DNA of 64,000 nt from contig WLWT01000001.1 in NCBI GenBank assembly GCA_012103455.1, positions 3,603,288-3,667,287 on the forward strand, written 5' to 3'. Origin of the DNA: Gammaproteobacteria bacterium. GTDB taxonomy: Bacteria; Pseudomonadota; Gammaproteobacteria; HK1. Below, in pieces: positions 52,882 to 61,337 of this stretch (position 1 is the first letter of the stretch; each line of letters starts with the position of its first letter). Under the pieces are notes generated by a model. It saw only the letters and a list, made by a program, of their open reading frames with translations. It was not told where the DNA came from and did not search any database. A program made the position numbers and the translations under genes.

Positions 52882-53705
52882 TCACCGGACGTCCACCCTG
52901 TCCGACAGGCCCAAGTCGGCGAGTATCTGCTTCAGATCGGCTACGAGGCCGTCGGCCCTGTCGCCTTCGACCGTCGCCTAGAATTCGACCCCGAGCGTGA
53001 GCGCCGCACCGCCTCTCAGCTTGGGCAGCAGTGTCCTGCCCAGCCGGTTCCATACCTCCGGCGGGAAGTCGCCGCTCACGCGGATGGTTCTGGTGGAAGC
53101 CGCGCTCGATGGGGGCGCGGACTCCGGCTCGGAGTCCTGGGGCGCCGGCCGCCCGGAAGACGCGACCAATCGCATCGGTGCCTGGGGGCGTGGTCTTCGC
53201 GGCGGGGCCGGGCGCACCCACGCCCGGCTCCCCGGCGAGCTGCCAGGCGAGGTCGAGCCACGGCGTCTCCCGCCCTCCCGCGGGTCCCAGGCATTGCCGG
53301 CGAAGGCCGCGACCCTCGCCTCCGGGAGCGCCGGCACCCCGGCCTCCCGGAGCCGATCGGCCACCTCCGGACAACGGCCCACGCCGCCGCCGGTGGCCAG
53401 GTGGTACAGGGCCGCGAGGTTATGTGTCTTGCCGCCGCCGAACTGCGCGATGAGGGTCATGATTGGAACGGTGTCGGTGGTCCGGCCCGCGCGCCGTCGC
53501 AGCACCATCCCCGCGTGTTCGCGTAGCGCGCGGGTGAGGCAGGTGCGGGCGAAGCACTGCTCCGGGTTCCGGTAATCCGCGGGCGCGGTCTTCGCGATCA
53601 CCTGTTCGAGGTGGATGGCGAACTCGTCCGGGTTGAACGAGCGGCCTTCGCGCACTTCCCGGCGGGGCGTGACGGTCTTGTACCAGGGGTCCACGGGGGC
53701 GTCTA
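52882..53705 (-). pseudogene. DUF499-type ATPase of an anti-phage locus, decayed
   Basis: The N-terminal part reads PWYKTVTPRREVREGRSFNP, AQFGGGKTHNLAALYHLATG (Walker A GGGKTH) and DGRxTPW-like GRETPWLDLAWQLAGEPG in another frame. It then jumps to the C-terminus, GDFPPEVWNRLGRTLLPKLR, ALTLGVEF, a TAG at 52979-52981, and ATVEGDRADGLVADLKQILA. Most of the ~1000-residue protein is deleted and two frameshifts are present. DUF499 ATPases occur with DUF1156 methyltransferases in defence islands. Confidence 0.8.
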
Positions 53706-53976
53706 CGGGGGTTGGGGATCTGCGGCGCCCGGGCTTGCGGATGCCGCTCGGCTCGGGCTCCCGGAGCCCGGCTGGATAATGGATCGCCGACGATACGGCC
53801 GACAGTGTATCCCCGGGATGACCGCGGGTGCGACAGAGGGGCTTGGATTCGCCGCCCGTGTAGCGCCGGCGCTTGCGGCCGGGATTCGGCGCGGGCGACG
53901 GACGTGCTTCGGCCCGATGACACCTGCACCCGCTTGGAGTACCTTTTCTCCGTGAAAAGCCGAGGAGGATTCGCGG

Positions 53977-54282
53977 ATGACGAACAGAATCCGGATTGAA
54001 CTGTCCGTTCCCGCCGAAGTGCGGCAGGACGGCAGTCATTTTGTGTCCTTCTGTCCGCCGTTCGACGTGTACAGCCAAGGGCCCGACGAGGAAACCGCTC
54101 TCGCCAATCTCGTCGAGGCGTTGCAGTTGTTCATCAAATCCTGTTTTTCCCGCGGCACCCTGGAGCAGGTTCTGAAGGACTGCGACTTCGAACCGGATAC
54201 GGACCCCGGGCCGATCGAGGACCGGCGTATGGTCCGGGTTCCATTCCCGCTGGTGGCGCAGGGCGAAGCTCACGCACACTGA
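53977..54282 (+). CDS. HicB-family antitoxin
   Basis: 101 residues, preceded by GAGGAG. HicB fold: PAEVRQDGSHFVSFCPPFDV, SQGPDEETALANLVEALQLF. It lacks a C-terminal helix-turn-helix. It is followed immediately by a HicA-like frame. It lies just beyond a defence-gene relic. Confidence 0.82.
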   Translation: MTNRIRIELSVPAEVRQDGSHFVSFCPPFDVYSQGPDEETALANLVEALQLFIKSCFSRGTLEQVLKDCDFEPDTDPGPIEDRRMVRVPFPLVAQGEAHAH

Positions 54283-54465
54283 TTGGCGGACGGTTTTACG
54301 CATGATCGCACCACCGGTTCACATGTAGTACTGAGCAAACCGGGCGTTCTCCGGCCCGTCATCGTTCCGAAGTACGCCGAGGTGGGCCTGGACATTATTC
54401 GGAGCAACATGCGTACCGCCGGGATGTCGCGGAGCCGGTACTTCAGCCTGCTCGATAAAATCTGA
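54283..54465 (+). pseudogene. HicA-like toxin, N-terminally truncated
   Basis: 60 codons, only a TTG start adjoining the hicB stop. The frame begins ADGFTHDRTTGSHVVLSKPG (GSH with the catalytic His) and continues RPVIVPKYAEVGLDIIRSNM, RTAGMSRSRYFSLL. The usual N-terminal ~20 residues (GKELIRxLExAGF) are shortened to a few. It might still be translated by coupling, but is probably damaged. Confidence 0.65.
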
Positions 54466-54603
54466 ACCCTCCCCCCACTCACGGCTCCGCCCATCGCCAT
54501 CGCGCAAGGCGCGGTTAAAGAACTGCCGGCGGTCTCGGTCATCCGCGGGGCGCTACGCCTTTGCACGCGCTCTCCCGACCCGCTCCGTTGTGGAGATCGG
54601 TCG
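54466..54603. other. Boundary between hicBA and tail genes
   Basis: No gene is supported. A deletion junction between unrelated blocks is likely. Confidence 0.3.
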
Positions 54604-54794
54604 AGCAGCCGCCTTTCGGGCAATGAAGCCGGGCCTTGCGGCCCGGAAGCATGCGCACGGGGCGCACGGGAAACCCCAGCGAATCCAGTGCTGCAATTCA
54701 GCCTGCTCTTGGGGATGGCCTGAATGGCGCTGCGCAGCGCCAGATCCGCGGCACGTTCCAGCACTGTGGCATTGGGAGGCAGTAACGTTTTCAT
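54604..54794 (-). pseudogene. Tail protein I (gpI) N-terminal stub
   Basis: Starts MKTLLPPNATVLERAADLAL, overlapping the gpJ stop by 4 bp, as gpI does in P2-type phages. Family resemblance ends after ~25 residues and the frame then runs into unrelated sequence. The tail module is cut here. Confidence 0.6.
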
Positions 54795-55744
54795 TGGTCA
54801 CCAACGGTGACGCGAATGTCCGTGCAATACGGGGCCTCGTAAGGCAGCGCCATCACATCACTCGCGGGCGTCGCCAATTCCACCTGCCGCACGCCTGGTT
54901 GATGCAGCGCTGCATAAAGAGCTGACCGGGCGATAGCGACGCGCGCGACGTCATCGGCCTGCTCGCGCATGGACCGGGCAATAGTGTCACGAGATTCCTC
55001 CAGTCCATGCCGTTGCAGGACATAATTCCTCACCGCCCGTGCCGCAGCGTCGCGGATCATTTCGGTCTCTGGCCCGTCCAGGACATTCAACCTGGCCACG
55101 ACCTCGAACGGGATAACGTCGGCGCCGCGCACGCTGATCTGATCGGTGAGGGGCGCAACATCTTCGTGGCTGAGCGCTCGGCGCACGATGTCTACTAGCT
55201 CGACGCTGGGCTGGCCGTCACCTTCGGTGCCCAGCACCGCCACAACGACCACACCCGGCTGGGGCATATAGACACACACATCCTTTACCCGCGGGTCAGC
55301 GCTGAGCGCGTGAAAGATGTAGGCGCCTATGGGTCCAGCTGTACTGTAGCCTTCCGGGCTCATTTGAATTCGATCTCGCAGCCGGGCATTGTCTTCATAG
55401 GTTGGGAGCACTGGCGGGTTGATATTGAGATTGCCAGCGGACACCTGCTGTCGATGTACACTAAATAATGAGCCGAGATGATCCAGGTCACTGCCACGAG
55501 AATGGGCTAACAACACTGCGTAGGCCGCATCATTCACTCTTTGGCGGTGGTGGAGTACTTCATAGGCCACCGACTGCAGTAACTTGACCAGAGGTTCAGA
55601 TTCGAGGTCCAAGACCTCGTGGTAGTCCGGGGCATGCCGCAAAAACGTCTCTTTCATGCCCCTCAATATAGTTTCATAGTTCAGCGCCTCGATTACATCG
55701 GGCGCTGGTAGTTGATCTAGGTCAATGGCGCTAAAGCGGCTCAT
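54791..55744 (-). CDS. Baseplate J-like protein
   Basis: 317 residues from the ATG at 55744, which overlaps the gp25 stop by 4 bp. It matches P2 gpJ: MSRFSAIDLDQLPAPDVIEA, DYHEVLDLESEPLVKLLQSV, QRVNDAAYAVLLAHSRGSDL, and PGVVVVAVLGTEGDGQPSVE. It forms part of the baseplate wedge of contractile tails. Full length and intact, although the neighbours on both sides of the module are damaged. Confidence 0.9.
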   Translation of the reverse strand: MSRFSAIDLDQLPAPDVIEALNYETILRGMKETFLRHAPDYHEVLDLESEPLVKLLQSVAYEVLHHRQRVNDAAYAVLLAHSRGSDLDHLGSLFSVHRQQVSAGNLNINPPVLPTYEDNARLRDRIQMSPEGYSTAGPIGAYIFHALSADPRVKDVCVYMPQPGVVVVAVLGTEGDGQPSVELVDIVRRALSHEDVAPLTDQISVRGADVIPFEVVARLNVLDGPETEMIRDAAARAVRNYVLQRHGLEESRDTIARSMREQADDVARVAIARSALYAALHQPGVRQVELATPASDVMALPYEAPYCTDIRVTVGDQ

Positions 55745-56079
55745 ATCACAATCCCATCTAGGGTGATGGTACGGCCATCCACCAAATATTCCCCCTCGAT
55801 ATTGAGTAGAGCGCGGCCGGCCGCCGTGACTCCGGTATGACGCACTCGCCGCACCCGAAAGCGCGGCTCCCACTGGGTCAACGCTTCGGCCACATCGGCA
55901 TACAACCCGATCAGGGTGGCGCTCGTTCCGGGGGCATCGACCTTAGCGAACAAACGCGAACCATAGACACGCCGCTCCACTCGGCTACCGACGTACGTGG
56001 TCAATATATCGTTGACGGACTGGCGCAAGTGGTCCAAACCTGCCAGCGCCCGGCCAGTCTGTGCGTTCATGCCTTGCAT
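55741..56079 (-). CDS. gp25/gpW-type baseplate wedge protein
   Basis: 112 residues: DHLRQSVNDILTTYVGSRVE, YGSRLFAKVDAPGTSATLIG, ADVAEALTQWEPRFRVRRVR. These are typical gp25/lysozyme-like baseplate wedge features. It lies between the coiled-coil protein and gpJ, in the order found in P2-like tails. Confidence 0.9.
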   Translation of the reverse strand: MQGMNAQTGRALAGLDHLRQSVNDILTTYVGSRVERRVYGSRLFAKVDAPGTSATLIGLYADVAEALTQWEPRFRVRRVRHTGVTAAGRALLNIEGEYLVDGRTITLDGIVI

Positions 56080-56082
56080 TCG

Positions 56083-56370
56083 TTAGTTACGGCCTTCTAT
56101 TTCATCGCGAATCATCTCTCGAAGCTTCCGTTCTTCAGCATCGGTTTTTAGCTCGGTCATGCCGACCGCAATCGAGCGCAGCGACTCAATCAGGCCTCTC
56201 AGCTCCGCGGTAATTGAATCGGTTTGTTCCTTATGCTGAGCTGAGACCGCATCGGTCAACTCTCGAAAATGAGTCGTATAACCCGCGGATAGCTTCCATC
56301 CTATGCCCACGACCGAAACGAATGCCGTAATGGCACCGATGAGCGTGGCGACCTCTAGCGTCATATTCAT
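56083..56370 (-). CDS. Small membrane-anchored coiled-coil protein
   Basis: 95 residues with one N-terminal hydrophobic helix (VATLIGAITAFVSVVGIGWK) and a long charged helical tail with EAL-type heptads. Such proteins lie in tail modules but have no established role. It may be a holin-like or membrane-tether protein. It is sandwiched between PAAR and gp25 genes with a 3-bp gap on each side. Confidence 0.6.
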   Translation of the reverse strand: MNMTLEVATLIGAITAFVSVVGIGWKLSAGYTTHFRELTDAVSAQHKEQTDSITAELRGLIESLRSIAVGMTELKTDAEERKLREMIRDEIEGRN

Positions 56371-56373
56371 CGA

Positions 56374-56667
56374 TCATTCACCTCCAACCGTGAAGCGCTC
56401 ATCGCCTTCGGCGACGCGGGAGCCACAGGCCACGGGGTCGCCGATCCGGCTGATCTCACACCCACCCACCGTGAAGCGGCTACTTCCTGACGCAAGCACG
56501 CTGTCATGCGGCCGGCAGTCGGCACACCCGTGCACTGCCCAGGCATGAGATTGCAGATGCACTGGTATGCCGCCTACGGTGAAGCGCCCCTCCCCCTCTA
56601 TGCTCGGGCGGGGTGGCCAGCACCCGTGACCGCTACACAGGTGACCCAACAGGGATACTGGTTTCAT
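56374..56667 (-). CDS. PAAR-motif spike tip protein
   Basis: 97 residues with three RFTVGG elements: EGRFTVGGIPVHL, SSRFTVGGCEISR, DERFTVGGE. The N-terminal GHGCWPPRP and interspersed Cys/His (HAWAVHGCADC) provide zinc ligands. PAAR proteins cap the gpV/VgrG spike and pierce membranes. Its inclusion among P2-type genes suggests a phage tail or an injection-system derivative. Confidence 0.85.
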   Translation of the reverse strand: MKPVSLLGHLCSGHGCWPPRPSIEGEGRFTVGGIPVHLQSHAWAVHGCADCRPHDSVLASGSSRFTVGGCEISRIGDPVACGSRVAEGDERFTVGGE

Positions 56668-57123
56668 CTATGCCTCGAACACGCGGATGCGCTCAGCATC
56701 CATCCACAGTGTGCCCTTCGCACTCAAGTACAGATCACCCGCGCTGTGCACGCGCAGCTCGCGGGTGTCCACGCGGTATGCGACCTGGGTGCCGTCGTCC
56801 CACTGCACGATATCGACATCCTCGGGTGCGGCATCGCCGGACGCAGGGGCATCCAGCGACTGCGTATACAACATGCCGACGATACCCGCCTGAGTCAGGT
56901 CGCCCGACTGCGCGGCCAGCACTACCTGGGTACCGATCCGCAGCGGCCGCCAGCGTATGTAGTGACGGCCGATGTCGGTCGGCCACGGCAGCCAGTCGGT
57001 GACGGTCTCGCCGCTGCGCACGCGCAGGCGGCGGCGGTCGTGGTCCACCGCCTCAATGATCCCCAGCCGCACCACATTGGCAATCAGCCGGTCGTGTTCG
57101 GTATGTTCATACGTCGAAGTCAT
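56668..57123 (-). CDS. Baseplate assembly protein V (spike)
   Basis: 151 residues: VVRLGIIEAVDHDRRRLRVR, SGETVTDWLPWPTDIGRHY, GTQVVLAAQSGDLTQAGIVG, an OB-fold followed by the start of a beta-helical spike. This is the gpV of P2-like phages. It ends one base before the PAAR start. Confidence 0.88.
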   Translation of the reverse strand: MTSTYEHTEHDRLIANVVRLGIIEAVDHDRRRLRVRSGETVTDWLPWPTDIGRHYIRWRPLRIGTQVVLAAQSGDLTQAGIVGMLYTQSLDAPASGDAAPEDVDIVQWDDGTQVAYRVDTRELRVHSAGDLYLSAKGTLWMDAERIRVFEA

Positions 57124-57613
57124 CGTCCATAGCCGCCTGAGTCAATCCTCTCGCCGCCTCGACACGGGTGATGGTAGTCAAGCTCATCTGTGCCCGATGG
57201 CACAGCACGCCCGCGAACATGACTGGACCCGAGGTCTCCAGTTGCACACCGGCCTGGTTATTCACAACGGTGGTCTCAACGACATCGTCCAGCGTTTCAT
57301 TGCCCCGGAACGTGCTCCTTATCTCATCTATCAGCGCATCGAAGGTGATTTCCGACGCGGCCGCATCATTCAGGCTCATCACGCCTTCGATGCGCCACTG
57401 ACGGTGCTCTTCGTTCCAAGCAATGGTATCCACCCGCTCAGCCGTCGCCATCCGCCTGACGTACCAGCCGAGCACTTGGTCACCCACCTGATACAAACGG
57501 CGGAACTCGGACTGCTGAGCGGCATAGCGTTGGTATCGGTAGACCTGCCCGATGCCGGGCACGGCCACCAACCGATTGATGATGGCGCCGCGAATCTCTT
57601 CCGTCCGATTCAT
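57107..57613 (-). CDS. Tail terminator/completion-like protein
   Basis: 168 residues: EIRGAIINRLVAVPGIGQVY, ITFDALIDEIRSTFRGNETL, VMFAGVLCHRAQMSLTTITR. The layout (short N-terminal helical segment, beta-rich middle, domain with early repeats of conserved D/E) resembles tail terminator or gp37-like proteins of contractile phages. It overlaps gpV by 17 bp. Function by position. Confidence 0.6.
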   Translation of the reverse strand: MNRTEEIRGAIINRLVAVPGIGQVYRYQRYAAQQSEFRRLYQVGDQVLGWYVRRMATAERVDTIAWNEEHRQWRIEGVMSLNDAAASEITFDALIDEIRSTFRGNETLDDVVETTVVNNQAGVQLETSGPVMFAGVLCHRAQMSLTTITRVEAARGLTQAAMDDDFDV

Positions 57614-57645
57614 AATCCACCACCCGGTAATTGCCGCGTGATGCG
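57610..57645 (-). pseudogene. C-terminal remnant of an upstream tail gene
   Basis: Minus-strand residues ARITRQLPGGGL followed by a TGA that overlaps the tail-terminator ATG. The rest of the gene has been replaced by the ISAs1 element. Confidence 0.55.
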
Positions 57646-58491
57646 GGCTTTTCTCGCTGGGTGGCGGATTTGGCGCAGTTAACTGAGGGGGAAGTCATTG
57701 CAATTGATGGCAAGACCATCAGGCGCAGCCTGGACACGGCATCAAAAAAAGCGGCCATTCACATGGTGAGCGCCTGGGCGCAGCAAAATCGCTTGGTGTT
57801 GGGACAAGAAAAGGTCGATGACAAGTCGAATGAAATCACCGCGATACCCAAGCTCTTGAAACAGTTGGATATTACAGGGGCAGTGGTAACGATTGACGCG
57901 ATGGGACGCCAGAAGAAAATTGCCCGTCAGGTGGTTGGTCAAGGCGGGGACTATGTGTTGAGTTTGAAGGGTAACCAGAGTGCACTCCACGACGATGTGG
58001 TGACTTGGTTTCAGTCTTCGTTATCGGCGCAGGAGGCGACAATAGATGTCGATGCGGGCCATGGACGCATAGAGACGCGCCAGCTACGTACCAGCAACGA
58101 CATTCAGTGGCTTAAGGCACGGCACCCGGATTGGAAAGGGTTACAAAGTATTGTTGAAGTTACCTCCCAACGTGAGTTGAAGGAGAAAACGGAAACCGAA
58201 ACCCGGTATTTCATCAGTAGTTTGGATGATCGTAATCCGGTTCCTTTGGGCCAAGCGATTCGTGGTCATTGGGGTATCGAAAACAGCTTGCACTGGGTGT
58301 TGGATGTCGCTTTTGATGAAGATCGGAATCGTGCGCGCAAAGGCCATAGCGCAACGAATTTGGCGATGATCCGCCATCTTGCGCTGAATCTCATTCAGCA
58401 GGAAAAAACCGCGAAAGTCGGGGTTAAAACCAAACGAGCCAAGGCCGGCTGGGATAATCAGTATCTACTCAAAATCCTTGATATGATTTAA
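57631..58491 (+). pseudogene. ISAs1-family transposase, N-terminally truncated
   Basis: 286 residues of the usual ~370. It begins in the middle of the family sequence (FSRWVADLAQ) and keeps EGEVIAIDGKTIRRSLD, VVTIDAMGRQKKIARQVVG, GGDYVLSLKGNQ and HWGIENSLHWVLDVAFDEDR (DDE residues D, D, E). The N-terminal DUF4338-like part and the left terminal repeat are missing, lost at the phage-gene junction. Confidence 0.87.
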
Positions 58492-58670
58492 GTGCGATTG
58501 CCCTGGTAATGGCCGCTGGACATTATGCCTGTTGGCGCAACAGTAAGCCAAAATAAGGGCATAGCGTCATTCTGAACGAGCCTGCGAGTGAAGAATCCAG
58601 AAAATCATATGGATAAAGGCATATCCTAATTTATCAGGCAGTTGAACTACTAGCACTCTGTTTGGTTGTT
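58492..58670. other. Right end of ISAs1 and spacer
   Basis: About 180 bp without a gene, presumably including the IS terminal repeat. Confidence 0.35.
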
Positions 58671-58850
58671 CTAATCAGGCTTTGCTTTTTCTTCTGATAT
58701 TGGCTCAACTTCTCCACCCTGCAGTTGATTGCTGCCCTGCGTTTGCACCTTGGCCACCAACTGGTGCACCTGGGCAAACGGCTGTTCGCCCAGCGCATTC
58801 AGAATAAGGTTGACTTCTTCTATGGTTAGTTTTAGTGTGATCTCATTCAT
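58671..58850 (-). CDS. Small protein following the S74 fibre gene
   Basis: 59 residues starting at an ATG that overlaps the S74 stop by 4 bp (ATGA). MNEITLKLTIEEVNLILNAL and EQPFAQVHQLVAKVQTQG form a helix-rich small protein. No known domain; comparable short genes follow S74-type fibres in other tail or toxin loci. Function unknown. Confidence 0.6.
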   Translation of the reverse strand: MNEITLKLTIEEVNLILNALGEQPFAQVHQLVAKVQTQGSNQLQGGEVEPISEEKAKPD

Positions 58851-59980
58851 GATGATAATGGCTCTATTTTTGCTTTTAACGCATCGATTTCAGCTTTTAA
58901 TTCCTTAATAGCGCCAACCGCCAAAACACCAAAAGCGCCCAATTTCAAGGTTAACTGCTTTTTCTCTCCATCAGATGCGGGCATTTCTCCGACCAAACTG
59001 GGAAATAAAGGCTGAACATCCTGGGCAATCAAACCAATGGTTTTCTTGGTTGATTCCGGGCTGTCTTTCCAGCGAAAGTTTTTCACATCTAATTGCACCA
59101 ATCGCTTGAGAATATCTTGCTCTGATTGAATATCTGTTTTGGTATTTCTGTCAGAAGGCGAGTCCCAGTTGCCATCTCCATCCCAACTGATATATTTGTT
59201 AGCGCCATAATGAGATTGCAGTAGATGAAAAGTCACCTGCTTATTGTTAGTCGTTATAGTAAGAGTATTATCACTCCCACCTATCCCTACTCCACCGGGA
59301 TAATCACCCCCAAAATTAATAAGCAATTTGTCGCCGGAACCATGCACTAATGCACGCCTATGGCCACCAGTTTCCCCGTTCCTTCGTTCGTGGGAATCCA
59401 GCATGAGGTCGGTACCGGTTATTTTAACATGCCCAACCACTTCCAGTTTTTCGGCTGGCGATGCTGTTCCAATACCCACATTACCGGGTGTGATAGCCAG
59501 ATTCAGGCCGTTTAAACCGACGCTTAAATTGGTGATTTGCGAACCATCTCCAATAAAGTGGGTCGCCTTTACTTTTCCATTGATCTCCAGTTTTTCACCA
59601 GGACTTGTTATGCCTATGCCGACATTGCCCTCTATGCCTACTCCACCGGTATAATCACCCCCAAAATTAATAAGCAATTTGTCGCCGGAACCATGCACTA
59701 ATGCACGCCTATGGCCACCAGTTTCCCCGTTCCTTCGTCCTTGGAAACCCAGCATGAGGTCGGTACCGGTTATTTTAACATTCCCAGTTATTTTAACATG
59801 CCCAGCCACCTCCAGTTTTTGGGTTGGCAATTTTGTTCCAATCCCGACCTTATCATTCCCGCTGAGTGCCAGGGTCAACCCCTGCTTGCCGGCAACAGCG
59901 CTGCTGAGGTTGTTCCAATCGGTCAGAGCCAGTCCATCACCGGATTTTTTGTCTGCATTGTGTGTGTAAAAGCTCATCAT
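58847..59980 (-). CDS. Fibre-like protein with C-terminal S74 intramolecular chaperone
   Basis: 377 residues. The C-terminal Peptidase_S74 domain has SDRNTKTDIQSEQDILKRLV, VKNFRWKDSPESTKKTIGLI, AQDVQPLFPSLVGEM and a terminal coiled coil. The stalk contains repeats of VGIGTxxPxEKLEVxGHVKIT. Two ~145-bp nearly identical blocks (59285-59430 and 59634-59780) encode RRNGETGGHRRALVHG and a following GDKLLINFGGDY, an internal duplication. The S74 domain trimerises the fibre and then auto-cleaves. It is a surface or tail structure. Confidence 0.85.
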   Translation of the reverse strand: MMSFYTHNADKKSGDGLALTDWNNLSSAVAGKQGLTLALSGNDKVGIGTKLPTQKLEVAGHVKITGNVKITGTDLMLGFQGRRNGETGGHRRALVHGSGDKLLINFGGDYTGGVGIEGNVGIGITSPGEKLEINGKVKATHFIGDGSQITNLSVGLNGLNLAITPGNVGIGTASPAEKLEVVGHVKITGTDLMLDSHERRNGETGGHRRALVHGSGDKLLINFGGDYPGGVGIGGSDNTLTITTNNKQVTFHLLQSHYGANKYISWDGDGNWDSPSDRNTKTDIQSEQDILKRLVQLDVKNFRWKDSPESTKKTIGLIAQDVQPLFPSLVGEMPASDGEKKQLTLKLGAFGVLAVGAIKELKAEIDALKAKIEPLSS

Positions 59981-60019
59981 TTTCTCCTTCGTGTTGAGTT
60001 TGGTTGGTTGCCGACGCTA

Positions 60020-60261
60020 CTAACTTTGTTTACCAAAATACAATGCCAGATAGTTTTTGATCTGTTGTTGATATTGGATAAATTCAGGCAATTGTGTTTT
60101 GATCACATCTTCAATTTTGCTGAAAAATTGGTTTGAATCGACCAGGTTGACCAAGTAAGGTTCAAATTTCTTGATCAGCATATAGTTGCTTTCGAAACCG
60201 GCGATACGCAGGTCTTTTTCCAGAGAAGGCGGCGCTTCAGGAGTAACTAATTCGGAAAAAA
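60020..60261 (-). pseudogene. C-terminal part of the large LamG-type protein, downstream of the IS630-type insertion
   Basis: Open frame reading ELVTPEAPPSLEKDLRIAGF, IKTQLPEFIQYQQQIKNYLA and ending at 60020-60022. It continues the protein encoded at 61303-64000 except for a small frame mismatch at the insertion. Without the IS it would form the helical C-terminus. Confidence 0.65.
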
Positions 60262-61337
60262 ATTACCCGACATCAATTCAGAATATATCTGACATGCTTT
60301 TCATAGAAAAACCGTTTAATTATTTGCGTATTCTGTTGCAGTGAGTGCAACACCGAACGAGCCAAGGCCACCAGTTGCTCCTTTGTAGCCACCACTGTCC
60401 GCCCAATTCGTTGGCTTTTTACGTGATGCCATACCCGTTCATCAGGATTGAGTTCCGGTGAATACGGCAGTAGCAATACTAACGTGAGCCTCCCTTGGCT
60501 ATTGCGGACAAATTCTTGCACCTTCTTGGTTCGATGAATTGGATGGCCATCAACAACCAAATAGACCGATCGCTTTGCGTTGTGCAACAAACGCCTTAGA
60601 AAGTCGATAAAAACGTCTGCGGTTACCCGTGATTCGCTCACCATGAAACGCAGGTGACCCTTCGGCGAAACGGCTGACAGCCTATTCACGCTAAAGCGCC
60701 GACCCGTTTTCGCTACAACCGGCGTATCACCCCGTACCCCCCAAGTGGTACCACGATGATAATCCGACCGGATCGTCGATTCGTCGCCAAAATAGACCCG
60801 CGCTCGCCGCCTTTTCGCTTCTCGTTGTACTTCAGGCCAAGTTTCTTTTAACCATACCTTAACCTGATCAGGGTCTGGCTCGTATGCCTTAAACCCAGGG
60901 CGCTGCGCACTCATCCCCAAACGAGACAGGATATTGCCCACCGAGCGCTCGCTGACTTCGATGCCAAATTTGTCTTTCAGTCATATCTGAATCATCGAGC
61001 GCGTCCACAGGGCATCGTGAAAATCCAATTGCAACGGATTCGTTTTAACCCGTTCACGTAAGCGATCCGCATATTCATCGGGACACTTTCTTGGGCGGCC
61101 CGTGATCTTACCGGTAGACAGCGCCTGTTCACCACCTTGCTCATATCTGGATAACCAATCGTCAATGCAAGAACGATGAAATCCGAGGGCTTTAATTACT
61201 TTTTCAGGGCTTTCACCCGATAATACTTGCGCAACCGCGTGCCTGCGGATGGCTTCTCGCGCGGAATGGGGCAGTGAGCGACCGTCTGTCTTTTTCATAG
61301 CATCATTGTAACATATTTATTAATTTGTGTCGGGTAA
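60262..61337 (-). mobile_element. IS630-type element inserted in the large gene
   Basis: About 1.08 kb bounded by TACCCGACA and TGTCGGGTA, so with a TA target as in IS630. It contains the transposase in two frames and splits the LamG gene. Confidence 0.85.
60273..61298 (-). pseudogene. IS630-family transposase interrupted by a TGA
   Basis: The N-terminal HTH part (61298-60981) has SAREAIRRHAVAQVLSGESP and VIKALGFHRSCIDDWLSRYE. An in-frame TGA (60981-60983) follows SMIQI. The rest, KFGIEVSERSVGNILSRLG to the end, has the DDE residues in RVYFGDESTIRSD, VYLVVDGHPIHRTK and PYSPELNPDERVW. Only the nonsense codon breaks the protein. Confidence 0.87.

Noticed and set aside
52978..54303. A 441-codon minus-strand ORF as one complete gene
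   Set aside because: Only its middle and end resemble DUF499. The first ~200 codons lie antisense to a HicB gene and have low-complexity, high-GC composition. It is a relic plus shadow sequence.
30465..61300. TGA might be recoded as a sense codon, because four transposase genes carry in-frame TGA
   Set aside because: Many intact genes end in TGA with tightly overlapping starts (for example xdhB, xdhC and uraD), and other relics also carry TAA and TAG. The TGA codons fit ordinary decay.
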